DNA from: Micrococcales bacterium
Lineage (GTDB): Bacteria; Actinomycetota; Actinomycetes; Actinomycetales; Cellulomonadaceae
NCBI GenBank assembly: GCA_009777345.1
Contig: WRMB01000027.1
Location: 1-49,982, forward strand
Direction of reading: 5' to 3'
DNA: 49,982 nucleotides
The translations under genes were made by a program, and so were the position numbers. This document shows positions 8,719-19,120 of this stretch, piece by piece. The notes beneath the pieces were generated by a model that was given only the letters and a program-made list of their open reading frames with translations, did no database searches and had not been told where the DNA came from. Numbering within the stretch: position 1 is the stretch's first letter; every line of letters starts with the position of its first letter.

Positions 8719-9363
8719 ATGGCCGGAGTGGTGGTGTGCCACGCAAGCGCGTCCGTGCGTGAACGGATCGTGGTGACATCGCTCGGTGTCCCGTTGCTGG
8801 CACCGGTGCGGGCTGCCGCGTCCGCCGACGAGCTCGTCGTGCTCGCCCGGCGGCTGGCGCCCTCCGTGGTGCTGCTGGACGCTGACCTACCCGCCCCTGG
8901 ACCGGCGGAGGCGATGCGCCGCCTGTCCCAGGTGGCCCCGCAGGCGGCCGTCGTCGTCCTGGCTGGCGCCGACGACTCCGAGGCGCTGGAGCGGGCGTTG
9001 GCCCTAGGTGCGCGCGGTTTCTTGACCCCCGAGGTCAACCGTGCCGAGCTGGCGGCGGTGGCGGCCCACGTGCATTCGGTGTCGTCGCTGACGCCGACAC
9101 CGGCGGCCTCGGCGCGCAACGTCGAACCCCGTCAGCAGGCCGCGGCGCCGGACACCGAACGGACCCAGCCGGTGCTGACCCGCCGCGAGCTGGAGGTGCT
9201 CGTCGGGATGAGCAACGGGCGGTCCAACGCCCAGATCGGCCAGGACCTGTACCTGTCCGAGGACACGGTGAAGACCCACGCGCGGCGGCTGTTCCGCAAG
9301 CTCGGGGCGTCCGACCGGGCCCAGGCGGTCGCCATCGGGATGAGACGCGGTCTCATCCAGTGA
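8719..9363 (+). CDS. BldM-like atypical response regulator (LuxR-type HTH)
   Basis: A 214-residue protein. The N-terminal receiver-like domain has the VLLDADLP strand (D54) but lacks the acidic pair after strand 1 (VVVCHASAS), so conventional phosphorylation is unlikely. The C-terminal LuxR HTH starts at LTRRELEVLVGMSNGRSNA and includes SEDTVKTHARRLF, which is very close to Streptomyces BldM as I recall it. In Streptomyces, bldM lies beside whiD and near guaB, as here. The ATG at 8719 follows GAAGGAGGGGAC; the frame is open far upstream, but that part overlaps the previous gene. BldM controls development in sporulating actinomycetes; its role in this organism is inferred only by homology. Confidence 0.87.
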   Translation: MAGVVVCHASASVRERIVVTSLGVPLLAPVRAAASADELVVLARRLAPSVVLLDADLPAPGPAEAMRRLSQVAPQAAVVVLAGADDSEALERALALGARGFLTPEVNRAELAAVAAHVHSVSSLTPTPAASARNVEPRQQAAAPDTERTQPVLTRRELEVLVGMSNGRSNAQIGQDLYLSEDTVKTHARRLFRKLGASDRAQAVAIGMRRGLIQ

Positions 9364-9390
9364 GCCGTTCGGGTGAGCTCGCCCGGGTGA

Positions 9391-10971
<1,581 letters not shown>

Positions 10972-10980
10972 GGGCAGCCA

Positions 10981-11048
10981 CCCGTGCGACACTTCTACGC
11001 CGGAACGACACTTCGAAAGGTCGTTCCGGCTTAGAAGTGTCGCACGGG
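10981..11048. repeat. long palindrome, family B (imperfect copy)
   Basis: Arms starting CCCGTGCGACACTTCTA and ending TAGAAGTGTCGCACGGG, with an inner pair GCCGGAACGA/TCGTTCCGGC and a short degenerate centre. It shares the GCGACACTT word and the GCCGGA core with the perfect copy at 32309-32378. It begins 10 nt after the guaB stop and may also act as a terminator. Confidence 0.9.
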
Positions 11049-11071
11049 CAACGCGTGAGAGGGTGGGGGCT

Positions 11072-13342
11072 ATGACGAACGAGATCGACTGGTCCCAGCT
11101 GCGGCATGTGCGCGGGGACGCGTCGGACATCCCGAAGCTGATCAGGCAGCTGCGCAAGCCGAAGAAGTGGCAGGAGGCTGCCTACGAGCTGGACGACCGG
11201 CTCATGCACCAGGGCTGGCTCACGGAGGCGGCGATCCCGGCGGTCGGTGAGCTGGTGCCGGTGGTGGCCGATCCAGCCGTCCCCGGCCGGGCGGGTGCCC
11301 TCCAGCTGATTGTCGACTACGGGTACTGCATGCGGGACGTGTCCGACGAGTGGGAGGAATCCGCCGCTGCCTGGTCTGCCCTGGCCGACGCCGCCGAACG
11401 GATGCTGCCGTTGCTGGACGACCCTGATCCAGCAGTGCGACTCGGGGTGGCGCAGATAGTCGGCTGCTGTCGGGACCTGCCTGCACCGGTCCTGGCTGTC
11501 GTCCACGCGCGGCTGGCCGAGGAGACCGCTATTCCGGTGGCAGGTGCCCTGGTCACGGCGGTCCAGGCGCACGACGGGCTGACCGAGACCGAGCGGACCC
11601 GTCTGAAGAACGGGCCCGACGAGCTGCGGTTCGCCCTGGCGGCGTCCGCGCTGGCCCAGGGTACGGCCGACTCCGAGTCGATCGACACGGCTGCCACCCT
11701 TTGGAACCAGTGCGCCTACGACCACCTGGATGTCGGGATCGACGACCTGGTCGAGACCAACGGGCTGGCCTCGCTGGAGCTGTTCGACCGGTTGGCCGCC
11801 CAGTCGGGGCGGGCCCTGGCGGTCGCCGTCTACGGCTACCAGCTGATCGCCCAGCAGTTCCGTCTGGGACTGGAACCGGCACTACGCGGACTGCTGGCCG
11901 TCGCCGACCGGCTCGACACCCTGCCCAAGGCAAAGCCCTGGTTGTACAAGACGGTGGTCCAGGCGTTGGCCGACCTGGCTCCCCGGGTGGTGTCCAGCCC
12001 GCCCGACGACGAGGCGTCCGACCGTTTTCCGCTCGCTGGGGTGCCCGGACGCCCGCTGCGTGAGGTCGTGGACGACGATCTGCGGACCCGCTGGGCCGAG
12101 GCCCTGGTGCACCTGGCCGCCACCAGCCCCCGTCATACCTGGGGTCCGAAGAGTATGCGGCACGATATCCGGGCCGACACCGTCGTGGCGCTTCGCTGCC
12201 TGGGCGACGACCGTTGGATCAGTACGTTGGACACGGTCCTGGCTGACGCCGGCGGGAAGGCCAACGTCTACTTCGACAACACCAATCCCGACGGCGGCAG
12301 CATGGGTCCTGTCGTCGGAGCGGTCGGTGACTTTCTCAAGACCCATCCCGCCTCGGACGACGAGACTGAAGCTCTGGTACGCATTCTGGCCCGAGAGGTG
12401 ACCGTCAAAGGGTCTGTGCTGAGCCAGCCGTTGGCCTGGTTCCGGTTGATCGAGACTCTGCCGACCGAGGCCACAGCATTCCTGGCCCCAGCGGTGGCCG
12501 AGATGCTGACCTACGTGGCTGCCAAACCGAAGCGGATGCGCCGTGACGGTCCGTCGCTGTTGTCCTGCTGTGCCCCGGTACTGACCAGGTGGAAAGACCC
12601 TGCCGTCGTCCCGGCGCTGACGGCGCTGGCCCGGGCTGACTGGTCCGGGGCGCCCTTCGCCGAGGTGGTGATCGGCGTGATCACCGGGCAGTGCGAGGTG
12701 GACGAGTCCGTACGTCGGCACGGTCTGCCTGGTCGGCCGGGACATCACGCGGAGTTCCTGGATCTCTGGTCCCAGACGCCCACCCCAGGGCTGATAGACC
12801 AGGCCCTCCAGGTCGTCGGCGACACTGTCGGCGGCTACGGGGACCAGGACGACCAGCTGGTGGCTGCCCGGATCGCTGCCCAAGCAGGTCGTCTGGACGA
12901 CGTCTGGCCAGTCGTCCTGGAGATCGCCGAACAGGGTGATCTCCAGAAGGAGGCGATCGACCTTGCTGTCGAGCTCGCAGGCGACAACCAGTCGGCGCGC
13001 GACGGGTTGATCGAGGTGCTGCACCGGATAGCAGAATCTGGCACGACGTATGCCGTGGTCGCCTGGGACGGTCTGGACCGGCTCGGTGCTCGGCTGGACG
13101 CTCGGGCGGTCCGCGCGGCTGTCGCGACACTCTCCGACAACGGCTGGTACACCTGTCTCGCCTGCGACCTGCTGGTCCGTATCGCCGCTGACCCCGAACA
13201 ATCAGCATCCGTCACCGCTGCCCTCACCACCGCCTGGGACACGATCCAGGACTCCGAACGCTGGATCCACGACTACGTCGGCGGGTCCCGGCGCATGGTA
13301 GCTGTCCGGCGGGCACTGGACCTTACAGCGGATCCTGCTTGA
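11072..13342 (+). CDS. large helical-repeat (HEAT-like) protein, unknown function
   Basis: A 756-residue soluble protein made almost entirely of short amphipathic helices with recurring Leu/Ala patterns and DPDPAVRLG-type turns (near residue 115), typical of HEAT/ARM-like solenoids. I see no catalytic motif, signal peptide or membrane segment. The ATG at 11072 follows a GAGAGGGTGGGGG Shine-Dalgarno. It stands alone between palindrome family B and an opposite-strand nuclease. A scaffold or binding role would be usual for such folds, but I do not recognise a named family. Confidence 0.8.
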   Translation: MTNEIDWSQLRHVRGDASDIPKLIRQLRKPKKWQEAAYELDDRLMHQGWLTEAAIPAVGELVPVVADPAVPGRAGALQLIVDYGYCMRDVSDEWEESAAAWSALADAAERMLPLLDDPDPAVRLGVAQIVGCCRDLPAPVLAVVHARLAEETAIPVAGALVTAVQAHDGLTETERTRLKNGPDELRFALAASALAQGTADSESIDTAATLWNQCAYDHLDVGIDDLVETNGLASLELFDRLAAQSGRALAVAVYGYQLIAQQFRLGLEPALRGLLAVADRLDTLPKAKPWLYKTVVQALADLAPRVVSSPPDDEASDRFPLAGVPGRPLREVVDDDLRTRWAEALVHLAATSPRHTWGPKSMRHDIRADTVVALRCLGDDRWISTLDTVLADAGGKANVYFDNTNPDGGSMGPVVGAVGDFLKTHPASDDETEALVRILAREVTVKGSVLSQPLAWFRLIETLPTEATAFLAPAVAEMLTYVAAKPKRMRRDGPSLLSCCAPVLTRWKDPAVVPALTALARADWSGAPFAEVVIGVITGQCEVDESVRRHGLPGRPGHHAEFLDLWSQTPTPGLIDQALQVVGDTVGGYGDQDDQLVAARIAAQAGRLDDVWPVVLEIAEQGDLQKEAIDLAVELAGDNQSARDGLIEVLHRIAESGTTYAVVAWDGLDRLGARLDARAVRAAVATLSDNGWYTCLACDLLVRIAADPEQSASVTAALTTAWDTIQDSERWIHDYVGGSRRMVAVRRALDLTADPA

Positions 13343-13415
13343 CACGAGACGAACACTGGGCACGGCCGTCACGCCAGCGCTCGGTTCCCGATGTCTGGGC
13401 CGGTTCTGAGTCGCC

Positions 13416-14291
13416 TCAGGTTTCGGGTGCGAGTTCGGTGATCTCGGCTGGGGTCAGCCCGGTGATGGCCGCGACCTGGTCGACTGGTAGACCGAGCCGC
13501 AGGGCCCGGAGGGCGTTGGTGTGCTGCGCCTGGGCTACGCCCTGTTCCAAGCCTTGTTCAATGCCTTCTCTGCGGGCGACTCGTTCGCGGGTGAGCTGGT
13601 CGCGGAGGAACTTTTCGCGGGCGAGGAGCTGGTGGCGGGTGGTCGCGTCGGCGTTGTAGTGGCGGACCTGGTCGGCGGCGTCGGCGATGGCAGGGTTGTC
13701 GGTGGCGGCCATGTCCATCTCCTCCTCGGTGCTGGCGGCCAGGAAACGCATCCAGTTCCAGGCGTCGGTCCCGTCGTCGGTCGGCGGGACCCGGGGCATC
13801 TCCAGGATACGGATGCTCAGCACGTCCGTGAAGAGGTGGTGGTTGGCGGTGCGCAGGTCGACCGTGTGGTAGTACCCGGGTTCCTCGGGTACCAGGGTCG
13901 TCCCGGAGATGACCACGGTGACGACCTGACGCAGGTCGGTGTAGTCCTGGCCCCGGTTGATGCTGTCGACCAGCAGGTCCGCGGTGTAGAAGGCTATGCG
14001 TTCGCGGATTCCCGGGGTGGCGAGCAGCTGGATCTCGATGTCGATGGTCTTGCCGGTGGCGGTGGTGACCTTGACGTCCAGGACGGTGGTCTTGCCCTGG
14101 TCGCGGTCGGCAGGCATCTGGGGGTCGACGAGCCGGACCTGGGTCCAGTCGGCGGTGGGCAGGTCGGGCAGGACGGCCCGCAGCAGGTCGGTTACCAGCG
14201 TGGTGCTGTTCTGGTCGCCGAAGATCCACCGGAACAGCAGGTCGGTGCGGGGCGGGATGAACCGCCTGGTCAGGTCCTCGTTGTCGGTCAT
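13416..14291 (-). CDS. Rpn-family PD-(D/E)XK nuclease / transposase-like protein
   Basis: A 291-residue protein beginning MTDNEDLTRRFIPPRTDLLF, with the family's FRWIFGD segment. The candidate nuclease core is TVLDVKVTTATGKTIDIEIQL (D...ExQ). The C-terminus is a charged helix (EGIEQGLEQGVAQ) followed by a short helix-turn-helix-like tail (VDQVAAITGLTPAEITELA). E. coli RpnA-type homologues are DNases that promote RecA-independent recombination; whether this one is active is not known. The ATG at 14291 is preferred over the longer frame (14396). It lies divergently beside the Hen1-Pnkp operon. Confidence 0.82.
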   Translation of the reverse strand: MTDNEDLTRRFIPPRTDLLFRWIFGDQNSTTLVTDLLRAVLPDLPTADWTQVRLVDPQMPADRDQGKTTVLDVKVTTATGKTIDIEIQLLATPGIRERIAFYTADLLVDSINRGQDYTDLRQVVTVVISGTTLVPEEPGYYHTVDLRTANHHLFTDVLSIRILEMPRVPPTDDGTDAWNWMRFLAASTEEEMDMAATDNPAIADAADQVRHYNADATTRHQLLAREKFLRDQLTRERVARREGIEQGLEQGVAQAQHTNALRALRLGLPVDQVAAITGLTPAEITELAPET

Positions 14292-14421
14292 GGGCCCATC
14301 ATGGGGCAGGTGGCGCACCCCGCCGGACCGCCCTGTGGAAAACTCGACGGGCACCAGGAACTGGCGGACGGGCCCAGGAATCTGGTGGGGGTGCATCGGG
14401 TGAGGCTGGCAGGATGGCGTC

Positions 14422-16185
14422 GTGCTCCTGACCGTGACGACGACCCACCGGCCCGCGACCGACCTCGGTTACCTGCTGTTCAAGCATCCTGACCGGGTGC
14501 AGGAGTTCCGGCGGTCGTTCGGTACGGTGACCGTCTTCTACCCGGAGGCGACCGACGAACGGTGCACCGTGGCGGTGCTGCTGGAGATCGACCCCATACG
14601 GCTGGCGCGGTCGGTCGGCCGGGGCGCGCCGGACTTCTCGCTGGCGCAGTACGTCAACGACCGGTCCTACGCGGCGTCGTCGCTGCTGGGCGTGGCCGTC
14701 GCGGACGTGTTCAGCACTGCGCGCAGCGGACGGGGCGACGACCACCAGGCCCTGGCCGACACCCCGATCCCGTTGGAGATCGCGATCCCGGTGCTGCCCT
14801 GCCGGGGCGGACCGCAGATCGCCCGGCGGGTCTTCGAACCGTTGGGCTGGCAGGTCGAGGCCGATCCCATCGCGCTGGACGACCGGTTCGACGAGTGGGG
14901 CGACTCGCGGTACGTCCGGTTGAGGCTGACCGGGACGGTGCGCCTGGCCGATGCGCTGAACCAGCTGCACGTGTTGTTACCGGTGATGGACGAGTCGAAG
15001 CACTACTGGCAGGGCAACGACGAGGTCGACAAGCTGCTGCGCTCCGGTGAGGGCTGGCTGGTAACCCATCCGGACGCCGAGCTGATCACCCGTCGGTACC
15101 TGGGTCGTCGCTCCGGGCTCACCCGGCACGCCCTGGAACGGCTGGCCGAGCTGAGCGACGAGGTCGCCGAGACGTTCGAACCGACCGACGACGAGGAGGC
15201 CACCCCGCCTGCTGTCGGCTCTACCGGTGGACAGGATCCGCGCTTCGACGTCGTTCTCGAGGCTGCCGGAAAGCCCATGATCAAGCTTGTGCGCGAGATC
15301 GTCGAGCTCACGGACCTTCCTCTGAGAGTCGTCAAGGAGCAGGTCAACTGCACACCCAGCCGCATCGTGGGCAACGTGAGCCAGGTCACCGCCGAGAGGG
15401 TCAAGGAGGCGCTGGAGAGGTGCGGTGCCAGCGTTGCGCTCCTCGAGCGACCCGTGTCCGACGAAGCTCGACTGGGTTCGGACCCCAGCAGTCCGGACGG
15501 GGGAGAACTCGTCCAGCCGGTCAGCATCAGGACCGACAGCCCGGATCTGCCGCTCAACGTCCAGCGCCACCGAGCGGTGCTCGCTGCGCTGCTGGAGCTT
15601 GGGGCCCGGTCGGTGGTCGACCTGGGCTGCGGGTCGGGCCAGTTCCTGGCCATGCTGATGGCCGAACGCCGCTGGGTTGCGCTGCCCACAGGTGGCCAGA
15701 CCAAGGCTCCGTGGTTCACCCGGGTGGTCGGGACCGACGTATCGACCCGTTCGTTGCAGGTCGCGGCCCGGCGGCTGCGTCTGGACCGGCTGGGCGAGCG
15801 GCAGGCCGAGCGGATCGAGCTGCTCCAGGGGGCGCTGACCTACACCGACACCAGGCTGGCCGGGTTCGACGCCGCGGTGCTCATGGAGGTGATCGAGCAC
15901 GTCGACCCCGAGCGGCTGCCAGCGCTCGAACGGGTCGTGTTCGGCGCGGCGCACCCCGGTGCGGTGCTGGTAACCACGCCGAACAGCGAGTACAACCCGA
16001 ACTACGAAGGGCTGACCGGTATGCGGCACCCCGACCACCGTTTCGAGTGGACGCGCGAAGAGTTCCGGGCCTGGGCCGAGCGGGTCGCCGCCGAGTACGG
16101 CTACACGGTGGAGCTGCGCGGGATCGGCGACCTCGACCCTGACCGTGGCACCCCGACCCAGATGGCGGTGTTTCGTCATGAGTGA
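14422..16185 (+). CDS. hen1: RNA 3'-terminal ribose 2'-O-methyltransferase Hen1 with inserted L7/L12-CTD-like domain
   Basis: A 587-residue bacterial Hen1. The N-terminal Hen1 module (about 1-255) starts VLLTVTTTHRPATDLGYLLF. The C-terminal methyltransferase (about 380-587) has DLGCGSGQ for SAM, the metal-ligand cluster EVIEHVDPERL and a further His in PDHRFEW. It marks the 3' end of cleaved RNA with 2'-O-methyl during repair by Pnkp. Oddity: residues about 274-340 (RFDVVLEAAGK ... VKEALERCGASVALL) look like the C-terminal domain of ribosomal protein L7/L12 and are inserted between the two standard modules. The GTG start is at 14422. The stop overlaps the pnkp ATG, so translation is coupled. 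Confidence 0.93.
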   Translation: MLLTVTTTHRPATDLGYLLFKHPDRVQEFRRSFGTVTVFYPEATDERCTVAVLLEIDPIRLARSVGRGAPDFSLAQYVNDRSYAASSLLGVAVADVFSTARSGRGDDHQALADTPIPLEIAIPVLPCRGGPQIARRVFEPLGWQVEADPIALDDRFDEWGDSRYVRLRLTGTVRLADALNQLHVLLPVMDESKHYWQGNDEVDKLLRSGEGWLVTHPDAELITRRYLGRRSGLTRHALERLAELSDEVAETFEPTDDEEATPPAVGSTGGQDPRFDVVLEAAGKPMIKLVREIVELTDLPLRVVKEQVNCTPSRIVGNVSQVTAERVKEALERCGASVALLERPVSDEARLGSDPSSPDGGELVQPVSIRTDSPDLPLNVQRHRAVLAALLELGARSVVDLGCGSGQFLAMLMAERRWVALPTGGQTKAPWFTRVVGTDVSTRSLQVAARRLRLDRLGERQAERIELLQGALTYTDTRLAGFDAAVLMEVIEHVDPERLPALERVVFGAAHPGAVLVTTPNSEYNPNYEGLTGMRHPDHRFEWTREEFRAWAERVAAEYGYTVELRGIGDLDPDRGTPTQMAVFRHE

Positions 16186-18787
16186 ACCGAACCGACCGAC
16201 CGCGGGCTCGGCTCCAGGTGAGTCGACCGTTCTGGCGGACTCCGGCCGCCAGGTCCTGGTGCCGTCGATGGGCCTGGTGCTGCTGGTCGGGATCTCCGGC
16301 AGCGGCAAGTCCACGTTCGGTGCCAGGCACTTTGCGCCGAGCCAGGTGGTCTCGTCCGATTTCTGCCGGGCGCTGGTCTGCGACGACGCCAACGACCAGG
16401 CCGCCACGCCGGACGCGTTCGACGTGCTGCACTACATCGTGGGCGTCCGGCTGCGGCGCGGGCGGCTGACCGTGGTGGACGCCACGAACGTGCAGCGGGC
16501 CTCCCGGGCTTCCCTGGTCGCGCTGGCCAAGGCCCACGACGTGCTGGTGGACGCGATCGTGCTGGACGTGCCCGAGGCCCTTGCCGTCGCCCGCAACCAG
16601 TCCCGCGCGGACCGGGAGATCGGGTCCGCGGCCGTCAACCGTCAGTACCGCGACCTCAAGCGTTCGTTGCGGTCCATGCGCAAGGAGGGTTTCCGGCGGG
16701 TCCACGTGCTGTGCGACACCGAGATCGACACCGTCCAGGTCGGCACCGAGCGGCCGTGGAACGACCGTCGCGAGCTGCACGGCCCGTTCGACGTCATCGG
16801 TGACGTGCACGGTTGTCTGCCCGAGCTGCGGACCCTCCTGGGCGACCTCGGCTGGCAGATCGTCCAGGACGGCGCTGGGCGGGCAGTCGGGGCCCAGCAC
16901 CCCGAAGGTCGCACCGCGGTGTTCGTCGGTGACCTGGTGGACCGTGGCCCGGACACGCCCGGGGTGCTGCGGCTGGTCATGGGCATGGTCGCGGACGGCA
17001 CGGCCCTGTGCGTGTCCGGCAACCACGAGGCCAAGCTGGTGCGGGCGCTCAAGGGGGCGAAGGTGCAGGTCAAGCACGGCCTGGCGGAGTCCCTGGCGCA
17101 GATCGACGCCGAGGGTGACGACTTCCGGGCTTCCGCCCTGACGTTCATGGACGGGCTGATCAGTCATTTCGTGCTGGACGACGGCAGGCTGGTCGTCGCG
17201 CACGCCGGGCTGAAAGAGGCGTACCACGGGCGTTCGTCGGGCCGGGTGCGGTCGTTCGCCCTGTACGGGGACACCACGGGGGAGACCGACGAGTACGGCC
17301 TGCCGGTGCGCTTCCCGTGGGCGACCGAGTACCGGGGCAGCGCCACGGTGGTCTACGGCCACACCCCGACCCTGGTGCCGGAGTGGGTCAACAACACCAT
17401 CTGCCTGGACACCGGGGTCGTCTTCGGGGGCAGTCTCACCGCGCTGCGCTACCCGGAGCGCCAGATCGTCAGCGTCCCCGCGGCCGAGCAGTACTACGCA
17501 CCGGCCCGTCCGCTGGCCGCCGCGGTGCCCGAACGGGAACCGACCACGCTGGACATCGACGACGTCACCGGCACCCGCTGGCTGGTCACCGAGCACGCCG
17601 GGAAGGTGAAGATCCCGGCGGAGAACGCCGCGGCGGCGCTGGAGGTGATGAGCCGGTTCGCGGTCGACCCGCGCTGGCTGGTCTACCTGCCGCCCACCAT
17701 GTCGCCCGCCCCGGCGTCCGAACGGGACGGGTTCTTGGAGCATCCCGAGCAGGCCTTCGCCGAGTATGCCGCTGCCGGGGTGCGCGAGGTGGTGTGCGAG
17801 GAGAAGCACATGGGTTCGCGGGCGGTGGCCGTACTGACGCGCGACGAGGCCACCGCGGCCCAGCGGTTCGGCGTCGCCGACGGCACCGGGGTGGTCTATA
17901 CCCGCACGGGCCGGGCCTTCTTCGGCGCTGACCTGGGGACCGAGCTGGTCGACCGGCTGCGCAGTGCTGTCGCACCGCTGTTCGAGGCGTTGGACACCGC
18001 CTGGCTGGTCCTGGACTGCGAGCTGTTGCCCTGGTCGGCCAAGGCCCTCGGGCTGATCAAGGACCAGTACGCCTCGGTCGGTGCCGCCGCGCACGCCGCG
18101 CTGCCTGCCGCCGCTGATGTGCTCGCTGTCGCTGCCGCCCGCGGCCTGGACGTCGCTGCCCTGGCCGACCGGGTGACGCGCCGGACCGTGAACGCCGAGG
18201 CGTACCGCGACGCCTACGCCGCCTACGTGCGCCCGACCGACGGCCTGGACGGGGTGAGGCTGGCACCGTTCCAGATCCTGGCCGCCGAGGGTCGGGCTCT
18301 GGCGGTGACCGAGTCGCACCGCTGGCACCTGGAGCAGATCGCCACCCTGACCGACCCGATCATCACCCCGACGCGTCACCGCTACGTCGACCTGTCCGAC
18401 GAGACCCAGAAGGCCGATGCCGTCCAGTGGTGGCTCGACCTGACCGCCGCGGGCGGTGAGGGCATGGTCGTCAAACCGGTCGAGCCGGTCCGGGGCCTGC
18501 GGCCCGCCGGAGACCGCTCTGCCCGCCAGAACCGCGGCGTCCAGCCGGGTCTGAAGGTCCGGGGCCGGGAGTACCTGCGCATCATCTACGGCCCGGACTA
18601 CGTCGACTCCTTGGACGTCCTGCGCCACCGCTCGCTCGGCCACAAGAAGAGCCTCGCCCACCGTGAGCACGGTCTCGGCATCGAAGCCCTCACCCGTTTC
18701 GTCGCCGGCCAGCCGCTGTGGTCCGTCCACCAGACGGTCTTCGCCGTCCTGGCCTTGGAGTCCGAACCGGTTGACCCGCGCCTGTGA
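16178..18787 (+). CDS. pnkp: polynucleotide kinase-phosphatase-ligase Pnkp
   Basis: An 869-residue trifunctional RNA repair enzyme. The 5'-OH kinase domain has the P-loop GISGSGKST (38-46). The 2',3'-phosphatase domain is a metallophosphoesterase with GDVHGC (208-213), GDLVDRGPD and GNHE. The C-terminal ligase (adenylyltransferase) domain has motif I EEKHMGSR with the nucleophile K543 and a late GEGMVVKP motif. Pnkp and Hen1 form a heterotetramer that heals and seals ribotoxin-cleaved RNA. The ATG at 16178 overlaps the hen1 stop by 8 nt. All three active sites look intact. Confidence 0.96.
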   Translation: MSEPNRPTAGSAPGESTVLADSGRQVLVPSMGLVLLVGISGSGKSTFGARHFAPSQVVSSDFCRALVCDDANDQAATPDAFDVLHYIVGVRLRRGRLTVVDATNVQRASRASLVALAKAHDVLVDAIVLDVPEALAVARNQSRADREIGSAAVNRQYRDLKRSLRSMRKEGFRRVHVLCDTEIDTVQVGTERPWNDRRELHGPFDVIGDVHGCLPELRTLLGDLGWQIVQDGAGRAVGAQHPEGRTAVFVGDLVDRGPDTPGVLRLVMGMVADGTALCVSGNHEAKLVRALKGAKVQVKHGLAESLAQIDAEGDDFRASALTFMDGLISHFVLDDGRLVVAHAGLKEAYHGRSSGRVRSFALYGDTTGETDEYGLPVRFPWATEYRGSATVVYGHTPTLVPEWVNNTICLDTGVVFGGSLTALRYPERQIVSVPAAEQYYAPARPLAAAVPEREPTTLDIDDVTGTRWLVTEHAGKVKIPAENAAAALEVMSRFAVDPRWLVYLPPTMSPAPASERDGFLEHPEQAFAEYAAAGVREVVCEEKHMGSRAVAVLTRDEATAAQRFGVADGTGVVYTRTGRAFFGADLGTELVDRLRSAVAPLFEALDTAWLVLDCELLPWSAKALGLIKDQYASVGAAAHAALPAAADVLAVAAARGLDVAALADRVTRRTVNAEAYRDAYAAYVRPTDGLDGVRLAPFQILAAEGRALAVTESHRWHLEQIATLTDPIITPTRHRYVDLSDETQKADAVQWWLDLTAAGGEGMVVKPVEPVRGLRPAGDRSARQNRGVQPGLKVRGREYLRIIYGPDYVDSLDVLRHRSLGHKKSLAHREHGLGIEALTRFVAGQPLWSVHQTVFAVLALESEPVDPRL

Positions 18788-19010
18788 ACTGGCTGGGGGC
18801 TGGCTCGACCAGCTGGGCGGCTTCGGCGGCATTTATAAAACCGATACGCGACTTCACCCTGTCCAGCTCGGCGAGGTCGGTGAACCTGACCGAGTAGCAG
18901 TAGGGTCGGCATAGCACCCGACGTGGTAGGACGAGGCCGGAGACACGGCCAAAACCGGCTGGCGGGTGGGGTCGTGGGCCGTCAACCAGAGCTTGGACCA
19001 CAACCCGGGC
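18788..19010. other. intergenic region after pnkp
   Basis: No supported gene. It contains an unusually AT-rich TTTATAAAA at about 18832-18840 in an otherwise GC-rich stretch. Opposite-strand frames here are open but run into pnkp without a natural end, so I do not call them. Confidence 0.4.
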
Positions 19011-19050
19011 GTGTACCAGATCTGCCACACGTGTACCAGATCTGCCACAC
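19011..19050. promoter_or_regulatory. tandem 20-bp near-palindromic operator pair
   Basis: Two identical copies of GTGTACCAGATCTGCCACAC sit head to tail (19011-19030 and 19031-19050). Each is close to palindromic around CAGATCTG. The pair ends 71 nt before the secreted-protein start. A related pair lies at 42723-42762, upstream of a kinase gene. This looks like a binding site for a dimeric regulator used at two loci. Confidence 0.6.
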
Positions 19051-19120
19051 GAACCCGTTTTTGCGGGGGCTGCCTGGTAGGCTTGGGCCCTCGTCCGGCC
19101 CGCATCTTCCTGAGGTGGCG

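Noticed and set aside
10981..11048. Family B palindrome as an ordinary guaB terminator
   Set aside because: The stem is far longer than needed, has no T-run, and recurs perfectly at 32309-32378 between unrelated genes; a secondary terminator role remains possible.
15881..18832. 983-residue minus-strand open frame
   Set aside because: It is antisense to pnkp, whose three catalytic domains are intact; the opposite frame is a GC-bias shadow.
18690..19105. Minus-strand frames after pnkp as a decayed gene
   Set aside because: Some stretches look protein-like, but the frames run into pnkp without a natural stop and match no family I recognise.
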